A stretch of 64,000 bases of DNA from Rhodanobacter denitrificans (GTDB lineage Bacteria > Pseudomonadota > Gammaproteobacteria > Xanthomonadales > Rhodanobacteraceae), in contig NZ_QFWQ01000008.1 in NCBI RefSeq assembly GCF_003335105.1, forward strand, positions 150,237 through 214,236, read 5' to 3'. This document shows positions 45,750 to 56,105 of the stretch, piece after piece (the first letter of the stretch is position 1; each line of letters starts with the position of its first letter). The notes under the pieces were generated by a model. The model ran no database searches. It worked only from the letters and a program-made list of their open reading frames with translations, and was not told the origin of the DNA. Both the position numbers and the translations under genes were made by a program.

Positions 45750-46637
45750 TCACCCGTTGCGCACCCTGCGCCACAACTGTCCGGGAATCTTCAGCAGGAA
45801 GTGCGTCCAGATGCCCAGCCACACCGCGGCGGCCACCAGCGGATTGCCCGCGGCCGGGTCGTGCTTGCGGAACCAGCGCCACATGCCGTGGTGCTTGTGA
45901 CGGCTGACGAACACCGGCCGGTGCCGGCTCGAGCTGCCCTTGCCGTGCTGCACGCGGACGTCGCCCGCCAGCAGCACTTGGTAGCCGAGGTTGCGCACGC
46001 GGCGGCACAGGTCCAGATCCTCGCAATGCAGGAAGTATTCCTCGTCGAAGCCGCCGAGGCGCTGGAATATCTCGCGCGGCAGCAGCATCACCGCACCCGA
46101 CACCGCCTCGGTCTCGATCACCCCGACCGGAATGTCCCGCGCCATGTTGATCTGCTCACCGGGGCGGCCAAGCAGGCTGTTGAGCGCGCGCCGCAGCAGC
46201 GGATCGCGACGCCACGAGGCGGGATCGGGGCGGCCGTCGGCATCGCATACCACCGCACCGATCAGCCCCGCCTTCGGCCGGTCCTCCAGCACGGTCAACA
46301 GCCGCTGCAGCTCGTCATCGCGCAACAGGCAGTCGGGATTGAGGATCAGCAGCGCCCGGCCATGCGCCTGCTTCGCGGCGAGGTTCACCGCCGGGCCGAA
46401 CCCCAGGTTGCGATAGTTGTAGATCGCCCTGAGGCGCGTGTCGTGCGCATGCGCGCGCTCGATCGCCTCGGGCACGCCGTCGCGCGAATCGTTGTCGACC
46501 AGGATCAGTTCCAGCGACAGCGTGCTGGCCAGCACGCCGCGCACGCACTCGCGCAGGGTCTGCCCACTGTCGGCGGAGACCACGATCACGCTGAGTGCCA
46601 CCGCAAATGGCGAACGATGTGGGGAAGCCGGATTCAC
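45750..46637 (-). CDS. family 2 glycosyltransferase, rhamnosyltransferase-like
   Basis: The 295-residue product starts at a GTG. It has the GT2 fold: ALSVIVVSADSGQTLRECVRGVLAS, ELILVDNDSRDGVPEAIE, the NYRNLGFGPAVNLAAKQAHGRALLILNPDC block where the acidic pair sits, and FDEEYFLHCEDLDLCRRVRNLGYQVLLAGDVRVQHGKGSS with the catalytic Asp/Glu region. A C-terminal hydrophobic stretch (NPLVAAAVWLGIWTHFLL) may bind the membrane. It resembles enzymes of O-antigen or exopolysaccharide assembly. It is not in a polysaccharide cluster here. Confidence 0.9.
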   Translation of the reverse strand: MNPASPHRSPFAVALSVIVVSADSGQTLRECVRGVLASTLSLELILVDNDSRDGVPEAIERAHAHDTRLRAIYNYRNLGFGPAVNLAAKQAHGRALLILNPDCLLRDDELQRLLTVLEDRPKAGLIGAVVCDADGRPDPASWRRDPLLRRALNSLLGRPGEQINMARDIPVGVIETEAVSGAVMLLPREIFQRLGGFDEEYFLHCEDLDLCRRVRNLGYQVLLAGDVRVQHGKGSSSRHRPVFVSRHKHHGMWRWFRKHDPAAGNPLVAAAVWLGIWTHFLLKIPGQLWRRVRNG

Positions 46638-46719
46638 GACGCAAGTATGCGCGGAGATGCGCGATGGGAGAACCGTTCGCGGCGATGCGCGCGAAGAAAA
46701 CGCGGATCACGCCACGGCT

Positions 46720-47466
46720 TCACGCGTCTTCCACATCGTCTTCGCCCAGCACCGCCGACAGGGCCAGCGGCATGTCGCCTTCGCGACGGGCCAGCCACGG
46801 CCGCCCGCGGTGCCAGCCGACGAGTTGCCAACCGCGCAGCCAGTGCTGCCGCTCGCGCCGACGATCCCACAACAGCACGCCGCGGTCGCGACGCAAGCGC
46901 GCGACGAACCAGCGGCCGCACGGACTGAAGGTCGCCTGCGGGCCGACATCGTCGATACGGTTTCCCGCCGCGAACCGATAGCAGTTCGCGCGATAAACCA
47001 CGCGGCCGCCCAGCGGATCGAGCAGCTCGCCCGCTCCCGCCAGCCACTGCACCGGTTGCAGTTCGATGATTTCCGCGGGCGGGCCGATCGGCGCCATCGC
47101 CAGCTCGGGCCATTCGGCGGAAGGGGCCGCCGCCGGCGCGCGGCGCATGTCGCGATCGAGCCACGCCTCCAGCCCGGCCAGCAGGGTGTAGCCGGCCAGA
47201 GCACCCAGCAGGGCCGTACCCCAGGCGAACGCATCGCCGCCCAATGCCCGCTGCAGCGCAAACAGCACGCCGGGCAGTCCCCAGTTCAGGCCGCGGCGGA
47301 TCAGCGCAGCATGTGCCTCCGCCAGCCGGTACTGCAGCAATACGACGCTCGCCGCCAATGCCAGCAACCCCGGCAGGCCGAGCCACCACGGCAGTGCGGC
47401 CAGCACGACCAGCCAGGCCGCCCGCGACAGCACGGCGCGCCATGGCGGTCCGCGGCGCCGGGCCAT
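46720..47466 (-). CDS. membrane protein of unknown function
   Basis: The 248-residue product has an Arg-rich start, two or three N-terminal hydrophobic segments (about residues 15-42 and 70-95) and a soluble C-terminal domain. That domain reads like a few beta-propeller-type repeats (QATFSPCGRWFVARLRRDRGVLLWDRR, QHWLRGWQLVGWHRGRPWLARR). I recognise no named family. It begins 29 bp downstream of the purL stop on the same strand and may be co-transcribed with purL. Confidence 0.75.
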   Translation of the reverse strand: MARRRGPPWRAVLSRAAWLVVLAALPWWLGLPGLLALAASVVLLQYRLAEAHAALIRRGLNWGLPGVLFALQRALGGDAFAWGTALLGALAGYTLLAGLEAWLDRDMRRAPAAAPSAEWPELAMAPIGPPAEIIELQPVQWLAGAGELLDPLGGRVVYRANCYRFAAGNRIDDVGPQATFSPCGRWFVARLRRDRGVLLWDRRRERQHWLRGWQLVGWHRGRPWLARREGDMPLALSAVLGEDDVEDA

Positions 47467-47495
47467 CGCTCAGCGCCCGGCGACGCGATGGCCGG

Positions 47496-50400
47496 TCAGC
47501 CGCACCACACGCGGGCGTTGCGGAACATGCGCATCCACGGCGAATCCTCGCCCCATTGCTGCGGATGCCAGCTCAGCTGCACGCTGCGGAACACCCGCTC
47601 CGGATGCGGCATCAGGATCGTCACGCGGCCATCGGCGGCGGTGAAGCCGGCCAGGCCGCCCGGCGAGCCGTTGGGGTTGAGCGGGAAGTTCTCGGTCGGC
47701 TTGCCGCGGTTGTCGACGAAGCGCACCGCGCCGTTCGACTTCGACGGGCTGCACGCATGCGGGAAGCTGACCCGGCCCTCGCCATGCGCCACCGCCACCG
47801 GGATGCGCGAACCTGCCATGCCCTTGAAGAAGATGCTCGGCGAATCGAGCACCTCCAGCGTGGCCACGCGCGACTCGTACTGCTCCGACGCGTTGCGCAG
47901 GAACTTCGGCCAGTGCTGCGCGCCGGGGATGATCTCCTTCAGCTGCGACATCATCTGGCAGCCGTTGCACACGCCCAGCGCGAACTTCGCCTCGTCGGCG
48001 AAGAACGCCGCGAACTGCTCGCGCAGCATGTCGTTGTACAGGATCGAGGTGGCCCAGCCGCGGCCCGCGCCCAGCACGTCGCCGTAGGAGAAGCCGCCGC
48101 AGGCCGCGAAGCCGCGGAAGTCGGCCAGCTTCACGCGCCCGCTGGACAGGTCGGACATGTGCACGTCCACCGCCTCGAAGCCGGCGCGGGTGAACGCAGC
48201 CGACATCTCGACCTGGCCGTTGACGCCCTGCTCGCGCAGGACCGCGATGCGCGGGCGTTCGCCCTTGCCGATGAATGGCGCGGCGACGTCCTGCGCCGGA
48301 TCGAAGCTGAGCTTCGGGCTGATTCCCGGATCGGCGTCGTCCAGCCGCCACTCCAGTTCGGCATCGGCGCTCTGCGGGTTGTCGCGCAGGCGCTGCATCG
48401 CGTGACTGGTTTCGTTCCACGCCTTGAACAGCGTGCTCCAGTTCCACTTGAACAGGGTCTCGTCGCCAAGGAACAGCTTGATGCCCAGCTTCTCCTTGGG
48501 CCGGCCGATGCGGTGGCAGATGCCGGCCACGCCATGCTTGACCACCAGCGCCTCGAACGCCTCGCGATTCGCCTCGGCCACCTGCACCACCGCGCCGAGT
48601 TCCTCGTTGAACAGCGCGCGCAGGGTCGCTTCGGCCCAGCCGTCCAGATGGATCTCAAGGCCGCAGTGGCCGGCGAACGCCATCTCCAGCAGGGTGATCA
48701 GCACGCCGCCGTCGGAACGGTCGTGGTATGCCAGCAGCAGCCCGTTCGCATTCGCCTCCTGGATCAGCTCGAACAGCGCGCGCAATCGCTTCGCGTCGTC
48801 CAGGTTCGGCGGCACGCCGCCCGAACGGCCGAACACCTGGGTCAGCGCGGAGCCGCCGAGGCGGCTGCGCCCGGCGCCCAGGTCGATCAGCCACAGCGCG
48901 GAGTCGCCGCGATGGAGCCGCAGTTGCGGGGTGAGCGTGCGGCGCACGTCGTCGACGCGGGCGAAGCCGGTGATCACCAGCGACACCGGCGACACGGTGC
49001 GCTGCGCGCTGCCGCCGTCCTGCCACACGGTCTGCATCGACAGCGAGTCCTTGCCGACCGGAATCGAGATGTCCAGCGCGGGGCACAGCTCCATGCCGAC
49101 CGCGTGCACCGCGTCGAACAGCGCGGCGTCCTCGCCGGGATGGTTGACCGCGGCCATCCAGTTCGCCGACAGGCGGACCTCGCCGAGACTGGCGATCGGC
49201 GCGGCGGCCAGGTTGGTGATCGCCTCGCCCACCGCCAGCCGCGCAGCGTCGGCGCTGGAGAGCAGGGCCACCGGCGCGCGCTCGGCCATCGCCATCGCTT
49301 CGCCGGCGTAGCCGTCGAAGTCGATCATGGTCACCGCGCAATCGGCCACCGGCACCTGCCACGGGCCGACCATCGGGTCGCGGTGGTTGAGGCCGCCGAC
49401 GGTGCGGTCGCCGATGGTGATCAGGAAGCTCTTGCTGCCCACCGTCGGCAGCCGCAGCACGCGCAGCAGCGCCTCGTCCATGCCGATGCCGGTGAGGTCG
49501 GGCAGCAGGTCCACGCGCGGCTTGTGCCGGCTGGCGTCGCGATGCATCCGCGGCGGCTTGCCGAACAGCACGTCCATCGGCAGGTCGATCACGGTCAGCT
49601 CGCGGCGCGGGTCGGTCACCAGCAGCCGGCGCTCGGCGGTGGCGTCGCCGACCACGGCATACGGGCAGCGCTCGCGCCGGCACATGGCCTCGAACGCCGG
49701 CAGGTCCGCCGGCGCGATCGCCAGAACGTAGCGCTCCTGCGATTCGTTGCTCCACACCTGCATCGGCGACAGCGAAGGGTCATCGCAGGGAACCTTCGAC
49801 AGGTCGATCACGCCGCCGACGCCGGCGTCGTTGAGCAGCTCGGGGATCGCGTTGGACAGGCCGCCGGCGCCGACGTCGTGGACGCTGACGATCGGGTTGG
49901 CGTCGCCGCAACGCCAGCAGGCGTCGATCACTTCCTGACAGCGCCGCTCCATCTCGGCGTTGTCGCGCTGCACCGAGGCGAAATCCAGTTCCTCGCTCGA
50001 CGCACCGGACGCCACCGACGAGGCCGCGCCGCCGCCCAGCCCGATCAGCATCGCCGGGCCGCCCAGCACGATCACCTTGTTGCCCGGCTGCACCGCGCGC
50101 TTCAGCACGTGACCGGCGCGCAGGTTGGCCAGCCCGCCGGCGAGCATGATCGGCTTGTCGTAGCCGCGGCGCAGGCCGGCTTCGCCGGTCTCGTGCTCGT
50201 AGCTGCGGAAATAGCCGCCCAGGCAGGGCCGGCCGAATTCGTTGTTGAACGCGGCCGCGCCGAGCGGGCCGTCGCGCATGATCTCGAACGCGCTGGCCAT
50301 CCGCGGCGGCAGCGGGCGATCCACTTCCCACGGCCGCGGCAGGCCGGGGATGCGCAGGTCGGAGACCGAGAAGCCGGTGAGCCCGGCCTTCGGCTTGCCG

Positions 50401-51362
50401 CCGCGGCCGGTCGCGCCCTCGTCGCGGATCTCGCCGCCGGCGCCGGTGGCGGCGCCCGGCCACGGCGCGATCGCGGTGGGATGGTTGTGCGTCTCCACCT
50501 TGATCGCGTAATCGATGCGCTCCTCGTGCCCGCGCCACACGCCATCGGCCGGGTCGGCGAAGAAGCGCCGGCCGGTGCTGCCCTCGATCACCGCCGCGTT
50601 GTCCGAATAGGCGGACAGCGTATGCGCGGGCGCGTGCTGGTGGGTGTGCTTGATCATGCCGAACAGGCTCTTGTCCTGTTCCACGCCGTCCACCGTCCAG
50701 CTGGCGTTGAACACCTTGTGCCGGCAGTGCTCGGAATTCGCCTGGGCGAACATGAACAGCTCGGCGTCGGTGGGGTCGCGGCCGAGTTCGGCGTAGCGGT
50801 CGGCCAGGTACTCGATCTCGTCGTCGGCCAGCGCCAGGCCCAGCCGCGCGTTCGCCGCGGCCAACGCGCCGCGGGGGTCGGCGCCGAGCGCCACGTGCAC
50901 CAGCTCGCCGGGCGAACCGGCCAGGAACAGGCCCTGCGCGTCCTCGATCCGCTGCAGCACCGACTGCGTCATCGCGTCGTGCAGCACCGCCATGACCGCC
51001 GCGTGGTCCGGCGCCTCGGCCGGCGGCAGGCCGGCCACGAGCCATGCCAGGCCGCGCTCCACCCGGCGCACGTCGAAACCGGCGCCATGCAGGATGTCGG
51101 TGGCCTTGCTCGACCACGGCGAGATCGTGCCCAGCCGCGGCACCACCCACAGCGTGGCCGGCTCAGGCGTGACGACGTCCTTCGCCTCCAGCACGGCCAG
51201 CAGGCGCTGACGCAGCGCGCCCTCGGGCGCCGTCTCGGCATCGATGAAGTAGACGAACCACGAAGCCTGCACGCGAACGCCCCGATGCAGGGCATCGAGG
51301 CGGGCATTGAGGCGTTCGAGGCGGAACGGCGAGAGGGCGTTCTGCCCGTCGAGTACGATCAT
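47496..51362 (-). CDS. purL: phosphoribosylformylglycinamidine synthase
   Basis: PurL converts FGAR to FGAM with glutamine in purine synthesis. The 1288-residue product is the large single-chain type. It shows the N-terminal PurS-like domain, the ATP-binding [17 protein letters not shown] and [35 protein letters not shown] blocks, the [12 protein letters not shown]-like [17 protein letters not shown], and a C-terminal glutamine amidotransferase with the nucleophile in [12 protein letters not shown] and His/Glu in [10 protein letters not shown]. Length and order match E. coli PurL. Confidence 0.98.
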   Translation of the reverse strand: MIVLDGQNALSPFRLERLNARLDALHRGVRVQASWFVYFIDAETAPEGALRQRLLAVLEAKDVVTPEPATLWVVPRLGTISPWSSKATDILHGAGFDVRRVERGLAWLVAGLPPAEAPDHAAVMAVLHDAMTQSVLQRIEDAQGLFLAGSPGELVHVALGADPRGALAAANARLGLALADDEIEYLADRYAELGRDPTDAELFMFAQANSEHCRHKVFNASWTVDGVEQDKSLFGMIKHTHQHAPAHTLSAYSDNAAVIEGSTGRRFFADPADGVWRGHEERIDYAIKVETHNHPTAIAPWPGAATGAGGEIRDEGATGRGGKPKAGLTGFSVSDLRIPGLPRPWEVDRPLPPRMASAFEIMRDGPLGAAAFNNEFGRPCLGGYFRSYEHETGEAGLRRGYDKPIMLAGGLANLRAGHVLKRAVQPGNKVIVLGGPAMLIGLGGGAASSVASGASSEELDFASVQRDNAEMERRCQEVIDACWRCGDANPIVSVHDVGAGGLSNAIPELLNDAGVGGVIDLSKVPCDDPSLSPMQVWSNESQERYVLAIAPADLPAFEAMCRRERCPYAVVGDATAERRLLVTDPRRELTVIDLPMDVLFGKPPRMHRDASRHKPRVDLLPDLTGIGMDEALLRVLRLPTVGSKSFLITIGDRTVGGLNHRDPMVGPWQVPVADCAVTMIDFDGYAGEAMAMAERAPVALLSSADAARLAVGEAITNLAAAPIASLGEVRLSANWMAAVNHPGEDAALFDAVHAVGMELCPALDISIPVGKDSLSMQTVWQDGGSAQRTVSPVSLVITGFARVDDVRRTLTPQLRLHRGDSALWLIDLGAGRSRLGGSALTQVFGRSGGVPPNLDDAKRLRALFELIQEANANGLLLAYHDRSDGGVLITLLEMAFAGHCGLEIHLDGWAEATLRALFNEELGAVVQVAEANREAFEALVVKHGVAGICHRIGRPKEKLGIKLFLGDETLFKWNWSTLFKAWNETSHAMQRLRDNPQSADAELEWRLDDADPGISPKLSFDPAQDVAAPFIGKGERPRIAVLREQGVNGQVEMSAAFTRAGFEAVDVHMSDLSSGRVKLADFRGFAACGGFSYGDVLGAGRGWATSILYNDMLREQFAAFFADEAKFALGVCNGCQMMSQLKEIIPGAQHWPKFLRNASEQYESRVATLEVLDSPSIFFKGMAGSRIPVAVAHGEGRVSFPHACSPSKSNGAVRFVDNRGKPTENFPLNPNGSPGGLAGFTAADGRVTILMPHPERVFRSVQLSWHPQQWGEDSPWMRMFRNARVWCG

Positions 51363-51466
51363 GCGGGGAACGAAACTGTGCGGAGGAAACGCCTATTCTA
51401 CCCTATGCTGCAATACGGCATAGGCGGTCCGGGGCGCGCACCCCGGGACCGGGCGCAAGCGAGCCC

Positions 51467-52240
51467 TCAGCCGCCCTGCTTCAGCGCCTGCAGCAACTGC
51501 TCCGGAGTCACGTAGCCGCCCAGCATGCGGCCGTCCGGGCCGTAGATCGACGGGGTGCCGCTGACGCCCAGCTTCACGCCCAGCTCGAACTCGTCCTTGA
51601 CCGGGTTGGCACAGGCCGCCGGTGCCGGCGCACGACCCTCCTTCGCGGCGGTGAACGCGGCCTTGCGGTCCTTGGCGCACCATACCGAGACCATCTCGGT
51701 GTAGGTCGGCGTGGGCCGCCCGGCGGTGGTCACCACGCCTTCGCGCGGCCACGCCAGGTATTCCACCGCGATGCCCGCCTTGTTGAACGCGGCGACGTGC
51801 TCGTGCAGCGCGCGGCAGAAGCCGCAGTTGACGTCGGTGAACACGGTCACCGTGTACTTCGGATTAGGCGGCGCGAACACGATGCGCTCGGACGCCGGCA
51901 CCTTGGCCAGCTCGGCCTTGCGGAAACGCGCCCAGGCGTCGTCGCTGACGTTCTGCTTGCGGCTGAGGTCGATCACGTCGCCGTGCATCGCGTACTTGCC
52001 GTCGGTGCTCACGTAGAGCAACTGGCCGGCGGCGATCACCTGGTAGAAGCCCGGCATCGGCGCCGGCTCGATCGAATCGACCTGCACGTTCGCCGCCAGG
52101 CTGTGGATCGCCTGGCGCACCATCTGCTGCGCCGCCGGCGTCACCGCCGGGGCGGCGATCGGCGCCGCATCGTTCTCGGCGGCACACGCGCTCAGGGAAA
52201 GCCCGCCGATGCACAGCGCCAGCAACAGTTTCTTCAGCAT
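51467..52240 (-). CDS. dsbC: DsbC-type disulfide isomerase, predicted lipoprotein
   Basis: The 257-residue product starts MLKKLLLALCIGG. Family features are the dimerisation domain (VRQAIHSLAANVQVDSIEPAPMPGFYQVIAAGQLLYVSTDGKYAMHGDVIDL), the thioredoxin-fold active site C139-G-F-C142 in TDVNCGFCRALHEHV, a second cysteine pair (VWCAKD and AACANP), and the cis-proline loop in VSGTPSIYGPDGRMLGGY. The leader ends in a lipobox, L16-S17-A18-C19, followed by Ala, which predicts lipidation and outer-membrane sorting; E. coli DsbC is soluble. It corrects disulfides of envelope proteins. Confidence 0.94.
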   Translation of the reverse strand: MLKKLLLALCIGGLSLSACAAENDAAPIAAPAVTPAAQQMVRQAIHSLAANVQVDSIEPAPMPGFYQVIAAGQLLYVSTDGKYAMHGDVIDLSRKQNVSDDAWARFRKAELAKVPASERIVFAPPNPKYTVTVFTDVNCGFCRALHEHVAAFNKAGIAVEYLAWPREGVVTTAGRPTPTYTEMVSVWCAKDRKAAFTAAKEGRAPAPAACANPVKDEFELGVKLGVSGTPSIYGPDGRMLGGYVTPEQLLQALKQGG

Positions 52241-52463
52241 CACCAACCTCGTTCGATCCGTGGCCGGCGCATTCACCGGCGGCAGAGGCGCATTCTCGCA
52301 CAGGCGGCTGAACGCCATTCGGCGCACGATGCCGCAGAAGCCGATGATCGCCGCCCGCTTCGATGGTAGATTTTCGCCACACAGCTGCCCTGCAACGGCC
52401 CGGCGGAACCGCCTGGCCGCGCACGGCCCCTTCCGACAGCCTGAATCGCCCGGCGGAATCCTC

Positions 52464-53138
52464 GTGATCATTTGCGCTCCCAACGTGCTGACCCCCGAAG
52501 AACTCGGCGTGATACGCGGCGAACTCCAGGGCGCTTCGTTCGTCGACGGCGCCAGCACGGCCGGCTGGTCGGCACGCGAGGTCAAGAAGAATCTGCAGGT
52601 CTCCATCAACACCGAAAGCCAGGCCCGGCTGCAGGACATCGTGCGCGGCGCCTTCCTGCGCAATGCGATGCTGCAGACCTCGATTCTGCCGGCCGCGACC
52701 ACGCAGGTGCTGTTCAACCGCTACGACGTCGGCATGCAATACGGTCCGCACGTCGACGCCCCGGTGATGGGCGGCCTCGGCAGCGCGGTGCGCACCGACG
52801 TGGCGATCACGCTCTTCCTGTCCGACGCCAAAAGCTACGCCGGCGGCGACCTGGTGGTGGAGAGCAACGGCGTGGAATACGGATTCAAGCTGGAAGCCGG
52901 CTCCGCCATCGCCTACCCGGCCAACTCCCTGCACCACGTCACCCCGGTCACCCAGGGCGTGCGTCATGCCGCGATCATCTGGGTGCAGAGCCAGGTACGC
53001 GACACCGCCAGGCGCGAGCTGCTGTGGGACCTGGACAACGCCAAGCGGCAGATCTTCGGCCGCGAAGGCAAGAGCGCCACGTTCGACGTCGTCAGCAAGT
53101 CGCATGCGAATCTGCTGCGGATGTGGGCGGAGGTGTGA
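52464..53138 (+). CDS. PKHD-type Fe(II)/2-oxoglutarate hydroxylase (PiuC/YbiX family)
   Basis: The 224-residue product starts at GTG 52464 (VIICAPNVLTPEEL) with GGCGGAA upstream. The iron ligands are H and D in YGPHVDAPVMGG and the distal His in NSLHHVTPVTQGVRHAA, whose following Arg binds 2-oxoglutarate. FLSDAKSYAGGDLVVE is also typical. In Pseudomonas the family member PiuC sits beside an iron-siderophore receptor and is iron regulated. Here the neighbours are not iron genes and no Fur box is visible. Confidence 0.93.
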   Translation: MIICAPNVLTPEELGVIRGELQGASFVDGASTAGWSAREVKKNLQVSINTESQARLQDIVRGAFLRNAMLQTSILPAATTQVLFNRYDVGMQYGPHVDAPVMGGLGSAVRTDVAITLFLSDAKSYAGGDLVVESNGVEYGFKLEAGSAIAYPANSLHHVTPVTQGVRHAAIIWVQSQVRDTARRELLWDLDNAKRQIFGREGKSATFDVVSKSHANLLRMWAEV

Positions 53139-53248
53139 TTTCCATCGTCGATACAGGATCAGAAGCAGGCGCCGGCACAAAAACGTAGCAGTCGTCTGCA
53201 TGGGAAACGCTCGGAAATTGTCCCGGATACCTTTTTCAGGATATCCCT

Positions 53249-53629
53249 TTAGTCGCGATCATAAACGTAAATTCGCGCATCATCCAGGAGAGTGACTTTT
53301 TTAAACCCCCAAAAAATAAATGCCTCTTTTAAAACAGTGAACATCTCGGGAAATATCTCGCCCAGACTGCGTGGCAGCTCAAGAGCAGTTATTTGGCATT
53401 CATCCCTGTCAGAAGCGTCCCAGCGTCTCTTGGTGAAGACCTTAATGTACATTTTCTTCCATTTCAGAAGATATTCATCATCACGCTCCGGCATCATTGA
53501 AGAAATGCCGGCCAAGAAAATGTCACGATCTCGATCAATGATCCAGTTAAATGGTCGCGTAAGCCCATACCTTCTTAGATGAAGGTAATTTCCTTCTTTG
53601 TCAGCATTATCTTCATGTACAAATTTCAC
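53249..53629 (-). CDS. orphan protein of unknown function in an AT-rich island
   Basis: The 126-residue product starts at a GTG with AGGA 8 bases upstream (MKFVHEDNADKEGNYLHLRRYG). It is soluble, rich in aromatic and charged residues, and has no signal peptide or membrane segment. Segments such as FNWIIDRDRDIFLAGIS and WKKMYIKVFTKRRW look like a beta-rich small domain, of a kind seen in immunity-type proteins, but that is only an impression. The local DNA is clearly richer in A and T than the rest of the window and has relaxed codon use, so recent transfer is likely. Confidence 0.65.
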   Translation of the reverse strand: MKFVHEDNADKEGNYLHLRRYGLTRPFNWIIDRDRDIFLAGISSMMPERDDEYLLKWKKMYIKVFTKRRWDASDRDECQITALELPRSLGEIFPEMFTVLKEAFIFWGFKKVTLLDDARIYVYDRD

Positions 53630-53733
53630 AGATCATCCTATTTGAATGACAGGAATACAAAAATAAGTGGCCAGGTCCATTTACGTGCAACGCGGTAACC
53701 GCCGCGGCAACTGTCATCCCAAGCGACACGCTA

Positions 53734-54651
53734 TCACCCCCGCGGATGATGCTGCGCATGCAGCCGCTTCAAGCCTTCCTTCGCCACCAGCGTGTAGATC
53801 TGGGTGGTGCTGAGCGAGCTGTGGCCGAGCAGCATCTGCAGGGCGCGCAGGTCGGCGCCGTGGTTCAGCAGGTGGGTGGCGAAGGAGTGGCGCAGCACGT
53901 GCGGCGAGATGCGTTTCGGGTTGATGCCGACTTTCAGCGCGTAGCGCTTGACCAGGGTCCAGAACATCTGCCGGGTCATGCCTTCGCCGCGCTGGCTGAG
54001 GAACAGCGCTGCCGGCTGGCGGCCTTTCGCCAATGCCGGCCGCGCGTCGGCCAAATAGGTGCCGATGCGCGCCAGCGCTTCCTCGCCGACCGGCACCAGC
54101 CGGTCCTTGCCGCCCTTGCCGGTGACCCGCAGCACACCCTGGCGCGGGTTCAGCGCGGCCAGCGGCAACTCGACCAGCTCGGACACGCGCAGGCCGGAGG
54201 CGTACATCAGCTCCAGCATCGCGCGGTCGCGCAGGCCCAGCGTGGTCGTGGTGTCGGGCGCGTTGAGCAGGCCCTCGATCTCGCGCTCGGCCAGTGCCTT
54301 GGGCAGGCTGCGCGGCAGCTTCGGACGCTCGATCAGCAGGGTCGGATCGGCGAAGCCCGGTTCGCTGCGGGCGAGGAACGCGTAGTAGCGGCGGAACGCC
54401 GATTGCCGCCGTGCGATCGAGCGCACCGCCGCCGGCTGCGCGCCGTGGTACGCGGAGATGTCCTCGCGCCGCGCGGTGTGCAGGGTGCGCCCGCGCGCCG
54501 CGAGCCAGAGCGCCAGCGCTTCCAGGTCGCGGCGGTAGGCCTCCAGCGTGCGGTCGACCAGGCCGTCCTCCGACCAAACCCGTTCCACGAATGCGCTGAT
54601 GCCCAGCCGGTCGGCTTCGGCGATACTGGCGCGGTTCTCTTCCTTCCTCAT
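53734..54651 (-). CDS. xerD: site-specific tyrosine recombinase XerD
   Basis: XerD with XerC resolves chromosome dimers at dif under FtsK control. I choose the ATG at 54651 (MRKEENRASIAEADRLG, 305 residues); ATG 54669 would add six residues. The N-terminal SAM-like domain has SEDGLVDRTLEAYRRDLEALALWL. Catalytic residues are visible: Arg in YASGLRVSELVEL, Lys in VTGKGGKDRLVPVG, His-x-x-Arg in HVLRHSFATHLLNHGADLRALQMLLGH and Tyr in STTQIYTLVAKEGL. It diverges from the RDD-family gene with 50 bp between starts. Confidence 0.95.
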   Translation of the reverse strand: MRKEENRASIAEADRLGISAFVERVWSEDGLVDRTLEAYRRDLEALALWLAARGRTLHTARREDISAYHGAQPAAVRSIARRQSAFRRYYAFLARSEPGFADPTLLIERPKLPRSLPKALAEREIEGLLNAPDTTTTLGLRDRAMLELMYASGLRVSELVELPLAALNPRQGVLRVTGKGGKDRLVPVGEEALARIGTYLADARPALAKGRQPAALFLSQRGEGMTRQMFWTLVKRYALKVGINPKRISPHVLRHSFATHLLNHGADLRALQMLLGHSSLSTTQIYTLVAKEGLKRLHAQHHPRG

Positions 54652-54701
54652 GCGCACGATGCTGGCCATTGCGCGCGCACTACGCAAGCGACCGAGCCAC
54701 G

Positions 54702-55205
54702 ATGCCCGCCAACCCCGCCACCACCGACATCCCCTGCCCGCCGTGGCGGCGCCTGTTGGCGCTGGTCTACGACCTGCTGATCGTGCTGGCGATCGTGATG
54801 GTGGTGGGCCTGCTGTGCCAGCTCGCCACCGGCGGCAACCTGATCCGCACCGGCGCGCGGACGGTCGTGCCGCTCTGGTACCAGGCGCTGCAGGGGGTGG
54901 TGGTGGCGGCGTACTTCATCAGCTCGTGGCGGCGCGGGGGGCAGACGCTGGGCATGCGGCCGTGGCGCATCCGGGTGACCCGCGACGACGGCGGCACGCC
55001 GACGCTGCAGCAGGCGCTGATCCGCGTGCTGGTGGCGGCCGCGCCGCTGGTGCTGTTGCTGCTGGCGCCGGTAGCCGGGCTGCGCGCGACGCTGTGGACG
55101 CTGCTGGCGGTGTGGGCCGGCTGGTTCGCCGTGGCCCTGTTCGACCCGCGCCGGCGCGCGCTGCACGACATCGCGGCCGGCACCGAGATCCGCGTGCTGG
55201 GCTGA
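54702..55205 (+). CDS. RDD family membrane protein
   Basis: The 167-residue product starts MPANPATTDIPCPPWRRLLALVYDLLIVL, where R and D form the first part of the family motif. Three to four hydrophobic segments follow, with GQTLGMRPWRIRVTRDDGGTPTLQQALIRV and LFDPRRRALHDIAAGTEIRVL, both diagnostic. The role of RDD proteins is mostly unknown; some affect ion exchange. The xerD-RDD neighbourhood is common in Xanthomonadales, next to the lptFG/pepA set. Confidence 0.92.
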   Translation: MPANPATTDIPCPPWRRLLALVYDLLIVLAIVMVVGLLCQLATGGNLIRTGARTVVPLWYQALQGVVVAAYFISSWRRGGQTLGMRPWRIRVTRDDGGTPTLQQALIRVLVAAAPLVLLLLAPVAGLRATLWTLLAVWAGWFAVALFDPRRRALHDIAAGTEIRVLG

Positions 55206-55246
55206 GCTTCACACTCCGCTCAGTGCATCCACGCTTCAATTCTCCG

Positions 55247-56014
55247 ATGCCCGCACCGCGCCCTGCCGAAAGCCGCAGCAACGCCGAACTGATCCGCGCC
55301 AACCGCGGCTTCTACGAATCGCTGTGGTCCGAGGCCCAACTGATCGGACCGGAGCGCTTCAACACCTGGCCGCTGCTGCGCGAGCTGGCCGACGCCGCGC
55401 CGCGGCGGCTGGAGGTGGCACCGGGCCTGCGCCCACGGCTGCCGTTGCACGGCACCTGCTTCGTCGATCTGAGCCATGCCGCGCTGCGCCGCCTGCAGGC
55501 GAGCGGAGCCAATGCGGTACACGGCATGATCGGCGCCCTGCCATACGGCGACGACAGCTTCGACCTGGTCTGCGCGCTCGACATCCTCGAACACGTCGCC
55601 GACGACGATGGCGCGCTGGCCGAACTGGCGCGCGTGGCGGCACCTGGTGCCAGCGTGCTGCTGTCGGTGCCGCTGCACCCGGCGGCATGGACCGCGTTCG
55701 ACGATTTCGTCGGTCACTGCCGCCGCTACGAACCGGAGCGGATCGTGGCGTTGCTCGCACGGCACGGTTTCACCATCGAACGCAGCGCGGTGTACGGCAT
55801 GCAGCCGAAATCCTCGCGGCTGCTCGACCTCGGCCAGTGGTATCTGACCCATCGGCGCGAGCGCGCGATGTGGTGGTACAACCGGGTGTTCATGCCGCTG
55901 GGCCTGCACTTCCAGAAGCCCTTGCTGTGGCGCGCCGGGCTCGGCGACACCGCGGGGGTCGACGAGCTGCTGCTGCGCTGCAGTTACCGGCCGGTTTCAG
56001 CGGCAAGTCACTGA
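55247..56014 (+). CDS. class I SAM-dependent methyltransferase
   Basis: The 255-residue product starts MPAPRPAESRSNAELIRANRGFYESLW. The SAM fold is visible as RRLEVAPGLRPRLPLHGTCFVDLSHAALRRL (motif I region, with VAPG where EIGCG usually is), MIGALPYGDDSFDLVCALDILEHVADDDGALAELARVAAPGASVLLSVPLHP (motifs II and III). The C-terminal part has the WWYNRVFMPLGLHFQKPLL segment. The substrate is unknown; the pattern is that of the methyltransferase 11 group. Confidence 0.88.
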   Translation: MPAPRPAESRSNAELIRANRGFYESLWSEAQLIGPERFNTWPLLRELADAAPRRLEVAPGLRPRLPLHGTCFVDLSHAALRRLQASGANAVHGMIGALPYGDDSFDLVCALDILEHVADDDGALAELARVAAPGASVLLSVPLHPAAWTAFDDFVGHCRRYEPERIVALLARHGFTIERSAVYGMQPKSSRLLDLGQWYLTHRRERAMWWYNRVFMPLGLHFQKPLLWRAGLGDTAGVDELLLRCSYRPVSAASH

Positions 56015-56105
56015 TCAGGTTGGCAAGCCGCGATTGTGGCATCGCAACACACGGCGGGAAAACGGCGCTAAGATGCCTCCTTTCGCCTGCGGCCAGCCCA
56101 CTCCG

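Noticed and set aside
47244-51515. Open frame of 1423 codons on the plus strand across purL
   Set aside because: It is the antisense shadow of purL with His/Arg/Gln-rich low-complexity content and no motif.
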